Origin: Bacillota bacterium
GTDB lineage: Bacteria > Bacillota > Clostridia > Lachnospirales > Lachnospiraceae
Assembly: GCA_023428885.1 (NCBI GenBank)
Contig: JAEYWQ010000228.1
Coordinates: forward strand, 1 to 21,068
DNA: 21,068 nt
Direction of reading: 5' to 3'
A model generated the notes under the pieces. That model was given only the letters and a program-made list of their open reading frames with translations, was not told where the DNA came from and did no database searches. The translations under genes were made by a program, and so were the position numbers. How positions within the stretch are numbered: the stretch's first letter is position 1; each line of letters starts with the position of its first letter. Positions 6,431-13,477 of the stretch are shown here, one piece after another.

Positions 6431-8469
6431 AGGTTGGGTTCGTTGGAAATCCTAATTGCGGTAAGACAACGCTATTTAATGCTTATACAGGAGCTAGATT
6501 AAAGGTTGCAAATTGGCCGGGGGTGACGGTTGAGAAGAAGGAAGGTGCTATGAAGTATCATAAGCATCGTTTCCGCCTAGTAGACCTACCTGGTATTTAC
6601 AGCTTGACTTCCTATACCATGGAGGAAAAGCTCACACGTCAGTTTATTCTGGATTCTGAGGTGGATGTCATTGTTGACGTTGCAGATGCGTCTGCCTTGG
6701 AACGTAACCTATACTTAACCTTACAGTTGATTGAATTAGGAAAACCAGTGATATTAGCTCTTAATATGATGGATATCGTAGAAGAAAGAGGAATGGAGAT
6801 TGACTTACATCGTCTGCCAGAGATGTTGGGTATTCCTTGTATTCCTGTATCAGCACGCCGCAGAACTGGGCTTGATATTTTAATGCATACCGTCGCACAT
6901 CATAAAAAGAAGTGTCACGACATCGGATTTTCCCATCAGCATCCTCATAATGAAGGAGAAAGTAAACACATACATACTCATCATAAAGAGTATGCCATGG
7001 TATATTCCGATGAGATTGAAGATAAGATCGATGAATTAACGAATCGTTTGATTGAGGGTGGTTTTCAGACCAATAATTATCGCTGGTATGCAATAAAGCT
7101 GTTAGAACATGATCCAGAAGTCATGGAGGCTACAGGAATCGATTTGTCAGGAATTGCTGATCGTTCTTATGAAACAGAGATTATTCATCAAAAATATGAT
7201 TTTATTGATGAAATTATTGAAGAATGTTTGGTAAATAAGAGTCATAAAGCTGCACTAACCGATAAAGTAGATCGTATATTAACACATAGAATCCTTGGTT
7301 TTCCTATCTTTTTGGGAATTATGGCATTGGTGTTTTTCTTAACCTTTACCATCGGAGATTTGATGAAGGGTGTTTTTGAAGTAGGTCTTAGTAGTTTCTC
7401 TGACTGGGTAGCCGCTGCATTAGACTACCTTGGAGCCAATCAGGTGTTATCTTCTCTGATTGTGGATGGTATTATTGCTGGTGTTGGTGGAATCCTAACC
7501 TTTTTACCGAATATATTTATTCTGTTTTTAGCTCTTGCCTTTTTAGAAGACAGTGGCTATATGTCAAGAGTTGCTTATATTATGGATGGTTTGATGGGAA
7601 AGCTAGGCCTTTCCGGAAGGGCCTTCATACCGATGATACTTGGATTTGGATGTACTGTACCAGCGGTAATGGCATCACGTGCTCTAGAGAATATGAAGGA
7701 TCGGAGAAGAACGGTATTGATTACCCCATTTATGTCTTGCAGTGCAAGACTACCGATCTATGTCTTGTTCTCTGAGATGTTCTTCGGACGCTATGCTATA
7801 TTTGCAGCATTTTCAATGTATCTGATTGGATTAGTGATTGCTGTCCTATCTGCATTTATTATGCATAAATTTAGTGGCAACAATAAAATGAGCCCATTAC
7901 TAATTGAGTTGCCTGAATATAAAACACCAAATAAGAGAACTATATTCATTTATGTATGGGATAAGGTAAAAGATTACTTAACCAAGGCAGGAACCACGAT
8001 ATTCTTAGCTTCCATTCTCATATGGTTCCTCTTAAACTTTGGTCCTTCTGGTATGGTTGAGGATATGAGCCAAAGCTTTGGAGCAAGTGCAGGAAAGTTG
8101 CTAAGCCCATTATTAATACCAGCAGGCTTAGGCTTATGGCAGATTGTAGTTGCCCTGATCTCAGGACTTGCAGCCAAGGAAGTCGTAGTATCAAGCTTTA
8201 GTGTATTATTTGGCATTGCTAATATTAATTCCGCCCAAGGCATGGATAGCTTAGTTCAAATCCTGTCTGGCCAAGGATTTGGAGCAATCAATGCCTATGC
8301 ACTTATGGTATTTTGTTTGTTATATACTCCATGCGTAGCAACGATTGCTGTGGTTAAGAGAGAACTTAAATCCTGGAAATGGACGGCTTTTAGTATACTC
8401 TTTCAGTTAATCGTGGCATATGTGGCTGCCCTTCTTGTATATCAGCTAGGTAATTTGTTTATAGCTTAA
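6415..8469 (+). CDS. feoB: Ferrous iron transporter FeoB with His-rich linker
   Basis: 684 aa. The N-terminal G-protein domain has G1 GNPNCGKTT (11-19), G3 DLPG (57-60), G4 NMMD (117-120) and G5 SARRRTG; the membrane domain starts near residue 290. The two Gate motifs are GFGCTVPAVMASRALENMKD, with the conserved pore Cys, and PFMSCSARLPIYVL. The protein imports Fe(II) across the cytoplasmic membrane. Unusual is residues 158-190: 11 His and one Cys (for example HQHPH, HIHTHH) directly after G5, at the border with the GDI/helical domain, which would make a cytoplasmic metal-binding strip. GGAGG (6400-6404) lies within the end of feoA, 10 nt before the ATG. Confidence 0.97.
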   Translation: MQEELKVGFVGNPNCGKTTLFNAYTGARLKVANWPGVTVEKKEGAMKYHKHRFRLVDLPGIYSLTSYTMEEKLTRQFILDSEVDVIVDVADASALERNLYLTLQLIELGKPVILALNMMDIVEERGMEIDLHRLPEMLGIPCIPVSARRRTGLDILMHTVAHHKKKCHDIGFSHQHPHNEGESKHIHTHHKEYAMVYSDEIEDKIDELTNRLIEGGFQTNNYRWYAIKLLEHDPEVMEATGIDLSGIADRSYETEIIHQKYDFIDEIIEECLVNKSHKAALTDKVDRILTHRILGFPIFLGIMALVFFLTFTIGDLMKGVFEVGLSSFSDWVAAALDYLGANQVLSSLIVDGIIAGVGGILTFLPNIFILFLALAFLEDSGYMSRVAYIMDGLMGKLGLSGRAFIPMILGFGCTVPAVMASRALENMKDRRRTVLITPFMSCSARLPIYVLFSEMFFGRYAIFAAFSMYLIGLVIAVLSAFIMHKFSGNNKMSPLLIELPEYKTPNKRTIFIYVWDKVKDYLTKAGTTIFLASILIWFLLNFGPSGMVEDMSQSFGASAGKLLSPLLIPAGLGLWQIVVALISGLAAKEVVVSSFSVLFGIANINSAQGMDSLVQILSGQGFGAINAYALMVFCLLYTPCVATIAVVKRELKSWKWTAFSILFQLIVAYVAALLVYQLGNLFIA

Positions 8470-8476
8470 GTTTAGC

Positions 8477-8657
8477 TTAGGGCGTCAAGTAGGTAGATTG
8501 TTAGCTTAAGGTGTTGTTTAGGGCGTCAAGTAGGTAGATTGTTAAGCTTAAGGTGTTGTTTAGGGTGTCAAGTTAGGTAGATTGCTAAGCTTAAGGTGTT
8601 GTTTAGGGTGTCAAGTTAGGTAGATTGTTAAGCTTAAGGTGTTGTTTAGGGATCAAG
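8477..8657. repeat. 41-43-bp tandem repeat array after feoB
   Basis: Four full units begin at the TTAGGG positions 8477, 8518, 8560 and 8603, with a truncated fifth at 8646. Each contains GTCAAG, TAGGTAGATTG and the join TTAAGCTTAAGGTGTTG; in the inner copies TTAAGCTTAA is a 10-bp palindrome. Periods drift 41, 42, 43, 43 by single-base indels, which argues against coding. The array fills most of the 246-nt gap between feoB and the Cys-rich gene, inside the operon. Confidence 0.9.
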
Positions 8658-8715
8658 CAGATACTTTATTTGAGCCTAAGGTTTAGTTTGCAGGTGTTCG
8701 AAAGGAAGTGGTTTC

Positions 8716-8856
8716 ATGCTAGCTTCGATTATTATAGGCTTACTTCTCCTTTTATATAGTGGTTTTGTAATTCGTAAAAGGGTAAAAGAAGTAAAAGCAG
8801 GAAAGTTTTGCAGCTGTGATGGATGTAGCGGCTGTGGTAAAGAGAAGTGTAAATAG
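8716..8856 (+). CDS. FeoB-associated Cys-rich membrane protein
   Basis: A 46-aa protein: one N-terminal transmembrane helix (LASIIIGLLLLLYSGFVI, residues 2-19), a basic linker (RKRVKEVKAGK), then a cysteine cluster FCSCDGCSGCGKEKC with five Cys. This is the recognised small FeoB-associated Cys-rich family found beside feoB in Firmicutes. It probably receives or binds Fe(II) at the cytoplasmic mouth of FeoB, though its role is not proven. AAAGGA (8701-8706) is 9 nt before the ATG. It is separated from feoB by the 42-bp repeat array but shares its operon, which ends in the hairpin at 8903-8982. Confidence 0.88.
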   Translation: MLASIIIGLLLLLYSGFVIRKRVKEVKAGKFCSCDGCSGCGKEKCK

Positions 8857-8902
8857 TTTGCCAAGAATACAGGGCGTTCCCAGTGAATGGGTAGACCAAG
8901 TA

Positions 8903-8982
8903 GACAGGCGATGATAAAGGGACGAGGGTGTTGTCATATAACAAGTGTGATAACACCCTCGTCTCTTTATCATCTGTCTTTT
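8903..8982 (+). terminator. Long intrinsic terminator of the feo operon
   Basis: GATGATAAAGGGACGAGGGT... (8910-8936) pairs with 8948-8974 over 27 bp with only two G-U pairs and an 11-nt loop. GACA/TGTC extends the base across a small bulge, and TTTT (8979-8982) follows. The stem is unusually long for an intrinsic terminator. Confidence 0.85.
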
Positions 8983-9067
8983 GTATACTAACAAGTATGA
9001 CAATTTACATGCTCCTTGTCATCTTACTCTCGTTATACCCTTGGCCCCTAAAGGAAAAGTTGAAATA

Positions 9068-9074
9068 TGTCGAA
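9068..9074 (+). promoter_or_regulatory. Candidate Spo0A box
   Basis: TGTCGAA, the core 7-mer of the Spo0A box, lies about 50 bp before the start site predicted from the sigma-H-like promoter at 9092. On its own a 7-mer is weak evidence; its position supports it. It also falls in the spacer of a weak sigma-A-like pair, TTGAAA (9060-9065) and TATTAA (9083-9088). Confidence 0.4.
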
Positions 9075-9091
9075 AGTATATTTATTAAAAA

Positions 9092-9120
9092 AAAGGAAAT
9101 CGCTATTTAACGTAGAATAA
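9092..9120 (+). promoter_or_regulatory. Candidate sigma-H promoter of the dgt-dnaG-rpoD operon
   Basis: AAAGGAAAT (9092-9100) matches the -35 form RnAGGAwWW; 11 nt later GTAGAATAA (9112-9120) matches the -10 form RnnGAATww. All specified positions fit the Bacillus sigma-H consensus. The expected start is near 9125, giving a leader of about 57 nt to dgt. Sigma-H transcription of the rpoD operon is known in B. subtilis, though there the promoter lies elsewhere in the operon. Confidence 0.6.
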
Positions 9121-9181
9121 TATAAGTAAGAGTGCTTGATAGGAAATAGATATGGATGAATTTGAGCTTAAGGAGGGGAAA

Positions 9182-10201
9182 ATGAATAAATCAGATATTA
9201 GAAGAATGTTGGAAGAAAGAGAACATGATATTTTTAGCCCTTATGCATCATTTAGTGATGAGACTCAAGGCCGTGATGTGCTAGAAGAGGATTGTGACAT
9301 TCGACCAGCTTATCAGAGGGATCGAGATCGCATCCTTCATTCCAAGACATTTCGAAGATTAAAGGGTAAGACACAAGTATTTTTGGCCCCTGAAGGAGAT
9401 CATTATCGAACTAGAATGACTCATACCCTGGAAGTTTCCCAGAATGCAAGAACCATTGCCAGGGCCTTACGATTGAACGAAGATTTAGCAGAAGCAATTG
9501 CTTTAGGACACGATTTGGGTCACACACCCTTTGGACATGCTGGAGAGAGAGCCTTAAACCGGGTTTGTGAAGGTGGTTTTGAGCATCACCTGCAGAGCAT
9601 TCGTGTCGTGGAACTACTTGAGAAGAACGGGAAAGGCTTGAACCTAACCAAGGAGGTTAGAGATGGCATACGAAATCATCAGACGGCGGGCCACCCATCG
9701 ACGCTAGAGGGGAAAGTGGTGCGCTTATCGGATAAGATCGCTTATATCAATCATGATATCGACGATGCGGTTCGTGGTCATATTATTAGAGAAGAAGATA
9801 TCCCAAGCGAAATCACTGATATCTTAGGTCATAATCCGAAGGAAAGACTTAATACGCTAATTCATGACATTGTCTTGAATAGCGCTGGCAAGAATGATAT
9901 TATTATGTCAGAACCTGTTGAACAGGCTATGATGAATTTGAGAAAATATATGTTTCATAGTGTTTATACCAATCCTGTGGCAAAAGGTCAGGAAGCAAAA
10001 GCAGAACAGATGATAGAACAATTATATGAATATTATCTTAAGCGTTATGAATTATTGCCAGAGGAATATATCTATATGATAGAGGAAAAAAACGAAGCCG
10101 CCAGCCGGGTGGTATGTGACTATATTGCGGGTATGACGGACCGTTATGCGGTGGTACGATTTAAGGAAATTATGATACCTACCTCATGGGATGTTTATTA
10201 G
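9182..10201 (+). CDS. dgt: Deoxyguanosinetriphosphate triphosphohydrolase-like protein (dGTPase)
   Basis: A 339-aa HD-domain phosphohydrolase. The metal ligands are visible as H81 (HTLEV), the HD pair H110-D111 in GHDLGHTPFGHAGE, and a downstream Asp in LSDKIAYINHDIDDAVRG. The segments RDRDRILHSKTFRRLKGKTQVF and FEHHLQSIRVVE are typical of dGTPases, which hydrolyse dNTPs to deoxynucleoside and triphosphate and so limit dNTP pools. ATG 9182 is used because AGGAGGGG (9171-9178) lies just upstream; an ATG at 9152 has only a weak SD and would place that SD inside the coding region. First gene of the dgt-dnaG-rpoD cluster; dnaG follows after 34 nt. The exact dNTP preference is unknown. Confidence 0.92.
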   Translation: MNKSDIRRMLEEREHDIFSPYASFSDETQGRDVLEEDCDIRPAYQRDRDRILHSKTFRRLKGKTQVFLAPEGDHYRTRMTHTLEVSQNARTIARALRLNEDLAEAIALGHDLGHTPFGHAGERALNRVCEGGFEHHLQSIRVVELLEKNGKGLNLTKEVRDGIRNHQTAGHPSTLEGKVVRLSDKIAYINHDIDDAVRGHIIREEDIPSEITDILGHNPKERLNTLIHDIVLNSAGKNDIIMSEPVEQAMMNLRKYMFHSVYTNPVAKGQEAKAEQMIEQLYEYYLKRYELLPEEYIYMIEEKNEAASRVVCDYIAGMTDRYAVVRFKEIMIPTSWDVY

Positions 10202-10235
10202 ATTTATTTTATAACTTAAAATGGAAGGTGTAATG

Positions 10236-12026
10236 ATGTATTATCCAGAAGAACTTGTGGAAGAAGTGAGATCACGCAATGATATAGTAGATATTGTGGG
10301 TTCGTATGTAAGACTAAAAAAAACTGGCAGCAATTATATGGGATTGTGCCCGTTTCATAATGAAAAATCTCCTTCCTTTTCCGTGAGTGGATCAAAGCAG
10401 ATGTATCACTGCTTCGGCTGTGGGGTCGGAGGTAATGTATTTACCTTTATTATGGAGTATGAGAATTATACCTTTGGCGAAGCCTTACGAAGTCTGGCAG
10501 ACCGGGCTGGAGTCAAGCTTCCCGAGCTTGAACAATCAGAGGAAGCAAAGCGGGCCGCTGATTTAAAGAGCCGAATACTTGAAGTTTATAAAGAAGCAGC
10601 CAAGTATTATTTTTATCAGTTAAGGAGTGAACGTGGAACAGAGGCTCTTGCTTATCTTAAAAATCGAGAGTTATCTGATGAGATTATCACTCGCTTTGGA
10701 CTTGGGTATTCCAATAAATTCTCCGATAGCTTATATCAATATATGAAAAACCAAGGTTATGAGGATAGTCTGTTACGACAATGTGGGCTGTTTACCATGG
10801 ATGAAACGAAGGGAGTATATGATAAGTTTTGGAATCGTGTCATGTTCCCAATTATGGATGGAAACAATAAGGTAATTGCCTTTGGTGGCCGTGTTATGGG
10901 TGAGGGAACTCCTAAGTATCTAAACTCCCCAGAAACATTGATCTTTGATAAGAGTCGTAATTTATTTGGTCTTAATTTTGCAAGACAATCGCGAAAGCCC
11001 TATATGTTAATCTGTGAGGGTTATATGGATGTAATATCGCTTCATCAAGCGGGCTTTACAAATTCGGTTGCTTCCTTAGGAACAGCGTTTACTCCACAGC
11101 AAGCCAAGCTGCTCTCTCGTTATACCAAGGAGGTAATCCTAACCTATGATAGCGATGGTGCTGGTACTGCAGCTGCACTTCGAGCGATTCCTATCTTAAA
11201 GGAAGCTGGGTTAAGTGCTAGGGTAATCAATATGAAACCATATAAGGATCCGGATGAATTTATCAAAGCTCTGGGTGCGGAAGAATACCAGAAGAGAATT
11301 GATCAAGCGATGAATAGCTTTTATTATGAAATTGAGGTTTTAGAAAAGGATTATCATTTAGAGGATCCAGAGCAAAAGACCAAGTTTTTCAATGAAACAG
11401 CAAAGCGGTTACTGGCCTTTACGGAAGAAATTGAACGAAATAATTATGTTGAGGCCATTTCTCGTAAATATAATGTAAGCTATGAAAATCTTCGTAAGTT
11501 AGTGAATAAATATGGAGCTTCTCTATCCATGGTGAATGTAGCTCGTGAGACCAGGGCTCGCGAGAAAGAGCAGGGCTCCAAGAAAGTAAAGCCAGAGGAA
11601 GGCATGTTGCAATCTCAGAAGATCTTGCTGACCTGGCTCATTGATGAACCCGATGCCTTTGAAAGGATAACCAATATAATAAACCCACAAGATTTTACAG
11701 TCGAGTTATATCGTGAAGTTGCTACGATGGTTTTTGATCAATATGCCAATGAAAAGGTAGTAACACCAGCAAAAATCATTAATCGGTTTGAAAGTAAAGA
11801 GGAACAGACTCAGGTTGCAGATTTGTTTTCAACTCAGATTAGGGTAGAGATGAATGAGACGGAACGAAAAAAGCTCTTTGCTGACACTGTGGTGAGGGTT
11901 AAAAAAAGTAGTTTAGAACAGGCATATAAAAAGGCAATCGAAGACAATGACATCTTAGCGCTTCAAGACGTAATGAAGGAACAGCAAGGACTTGATAAGT
12001 TGCATAGTTCTCTGAATCGTGGATAA
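10236..12026 (+). CDS. dnaG: DNA primase DnaG
   Basis: 596 aa, close to the usual 600. The N-terminal CHC2 zinc finger uses C38, H41 (CPFHNEKSPSF), C59 and C62 (YHCFGCGVGGN). The TOPRIM catalytic core has E261 in LICEGYMDVI and D305/D307 in LTYDSDGAG. The C-terminal helicase-binding domain follows from about residue 430. It synthesises RNA primers at the replication fork with DnaB. ATG 10236 or 10233 is preferred over 10221 because GGAAGG (10223-10228) would be the SD; the N-terminus then reads MYYPEELVEEVRSRNDIVDI as in other primases. It is between dgt and rpoD in one transcription unit, with 81 nt to rpoD. Confidence 0.96.
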   Translation: MYYPEELVEEVRSRNDIVDIVGSYVRLKKTGSNYMGLCPFHNEKSPSFSVSGSKQMYHCFGCGVGGNVFTFIMEYENYTFGEALRSLADRAGVKLPELEQSEEAKRAADLKSRILEVYKEAAKYYFYQLRSERGTEALAYLKNRELSDEIITRFGLGYSNKFSDSLYQYMKNQGYEDSLLRQCGLFTMDETKGVYDKFWNRVMFPIMDGNNKVIAFGGRVMGEGTPKYLNSPETLIFDKSRNLFGLNFARQSRKPYMLICEGYMDVISLHQAGFTNSVASLGTAFTPQQAKLLSRYTKEVILTYDSDGAGTAAALRAIPILKEAGLSARVINMKPYKDPDEFIKALGAEEYQKRIDQAMNSFYYEIEVLEKDYHLEDPEQKTKFFNETAKRLLAFTEEIERNNYVEAISRKYNVSYENLRKLVNKYGASLSMVNVARETRAREKEQGSKKVKPEEGMLQSQKILLTWLIDEPDAFERITNIINPQDFTVELYREVATMVFDQYANEKVVTPAKIINRFESKEEQTQVADLFSTQIRVEMNETERKKLFADTVVRVKKSSLEQAYKKAIEDNDILALQDVMKEQQGLDKLHSSLNRG

Positions 12027-12107
12027 ACTTAAAAAAGGTGCAATTATTCATAGTCTGGAGAATGCAAATTTAGTTAACAATCAGACGAGGAAAGAAGGTT
12101 GCTATTT

Positions 12108-13244
12108 ATGGATGAAAATGTGGCAAAATTTCATGAAAAGCTGAAAGAATTGTTAGATTATGCTAAGAAAAAGAAGAACGTACTTGAATATGAGGAGATA
12201 AACGATTTTTTCTCAGAATCTCAGATTGACGCAGAATTTATTGAACGAATTTATGAGTTTTTGGAAACGAACAACGTTGACATCTTACGGGTTCCTGAAC
12301 TAGATGAAGTTGAGGAAATCGATGACGTTGATGATGTGGATGAAGAGGATTTAGCCTTAATTGAAGCGGAGGAAGAAGATTTATCAAAGATTGATCTTTC
12401 TGTGCCTGAAGGTATTGGCATAGAAGATCCAGTTCGCATGTATTTAAAGGAGATTGGTAAGGTTCCTTTACTAAGTGCAGAAGAAGAAATCAGTTTGGCG
12501 CAGAGAATGGAAGATGGCCAAAGAGAAGCTAAGAAGCGGTTAGCAGAGGCAAACCTAAGATTGGTAGTAAGCATTGCAAAGCGTTATGTGGGTCGAGGTA
12601 TGCAATTCTTAGACTTAATTCAAGAAGGAAATCTTGGTTTGATTAAGGCGGTAGAGAAGTTCGACTATCGAAAAGGATATAAATTCAGCACCTATGCAAC
12701 TTGGTGGATTCGACAGGCAATTACAAGAGCCATAGCAGACCAGGCAAGAACCATTCGTATTCCTGTTCATATGGTGGAAACGATCAATAAGTTAATCCGT
12801 GTACAACGTCAGTTATTGCAGGAGCTGGGGCGTGAGCCATTTCCAGAGGAGATTGCAAAGGAAATGAAGTTGCCGGTGGATCGTGTTAGAGAGATTCAAA
12901 AAATATCACAGGAACCGGTTTCTTTAGAGACTCCAATTGGCGAAGAGGAGGACAGTCATCTTGGTGATTTCATTCAAGATGATAATGTTCCGGTACCAGC
13001 TGAAGCTGCGGCATTTACCTTACTTAAGGAGCAATTGATGGAAGTATTAGGAACCTTGACGGATCGGGAGCAAAAGGTATTGAGGCTTAGATTCGGCCTA
13101 GATGACGGTAGGGCTAGGACCTTAGAAGAGGTAGGTAAGGACTTTAATGTAACACGTGAGAGAATTCGCCAGATTGAGGCGAAGGCGTTACGTAAATTAA
13201 GGCATCCAAGCCGTTCCAGAAAGTTAAAAGATTATTTAGAATAA
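12108..13244 (+). CDS. rpoD: Primary sigma factor RpoD (SigA)
   Basis: A 378-aa sigma-70 of the short Gram-positive type. An acidic stretch (residues about 62-94, many Asp/Glu) follows region 1.1. Then come region 1.2 (DPVRMYLKEIGKVPLLSAEEE), region 2 with RLVVSIAKRYVGRGM, LDLIQEGNLGLIKAVEKFDY and the -10-reading FSTYATWWIRQAITRAI, region 3, and region 4.2 with VTRERIRQIEAKALRKLRHP. It directs RNA polymerase to housekeeping promoters such as the feo promoter in this window. ATG 12108 has AAAGAAGG (12091-12098) 9 nt upstream; TTG 12099 is too close to that SD. The acidic coding is rich in GAT/GAA and produces a Ser-rich antisense frame that is not real. Confidence 0.98.
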   Translation: MDENVAKFHEKLKELLDYAKKKKNVLEYEEINDFFSESQIDAEFIERIYEFLETNNVDILRVPELDEVEEIDDVDDVDEEDLALIEAEEEDLSKIDLSVPEGIGIEDPVRMYLKEIGKVPLLSAEEEISLAQRMEDGQREAKKRLAEANLRLVVSIAKRYVGRGMQFLDLIQEGNLGLIKAVEKFDYRKGYKFSTYATWWIRQAITRAIADQARTIRIPVHMVETINKLIRVQRQLLQELGREPFPEEIAKEMKLPVDRVREIQKISQEPVSLETPIGEEEDSHLGDFIQDDNVPVPAEAAAFTLLKEQLMEVLGTLTDREQKVLRLRFGLDDGRARTLEEVGKDFNVTRERIRQIEAKALRKLRHPSRSRKLKDYLE

Positions 13245-13322
13245 TAGTAAGAAGGGAAGTAACTATAAGAATCTCAAAAGTGACATCGCAAAATGGAATG
13301 TATTAAGACAGTTTGCCTGCAT

Positions 13323-13434
13323 TGACATCCAAACGATGTGATGACATTCAAACGATGTGATGACATCCAAACGATGTGATGACATACAAAACATGTGATG
13401 ACATAAAACATGTGACGACATACAAAACATGTCA
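13323..13434. repeat. 19-bp dyad-containing tandem array between rpoD and trmK
   Basis: Six units: 13323, 13342, 13361, 13380 and 13416 are 19 bp, and the one at 13399 is 17 bp. The first three read TGACATCCAAACGATGTGA (one C-to-T change); the last three are variants of TGACATACAAAACATGTGA. Each contains ACAT...ATGT in inverted orientation, and the unit junctions form a second dyad, GATGTGATGACATC. It occupies half of the 233-nt gap. The open frame on the opposite strand here is an artefact of the repeat. Confidence 0.9.
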
Positions 13435-13477
13435 TATAACTTTGAGGAACTGAACAGTTAGAAGGATAATAGATTAG

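Noticed and set aside
8676..9003. Three overlapping - strand frames of 62-83 codons
   Set aside because: They are antisense to the FeoB-associated gene and the terminator stem, and have no ribosome sites.
8997..9110. Possible 37-aa membrane peptide (MTIYMLLVILLSLYP...)
   Set aside because: No ribosome site, begins just after the feo terminator and runs through the putative dgt promoter; more likely chance AT-rich frame.
13323..13434. Possible CRISPR array
   Set aside because: Units are contiguous with no unique spacers, too short, and there are no cas genes.
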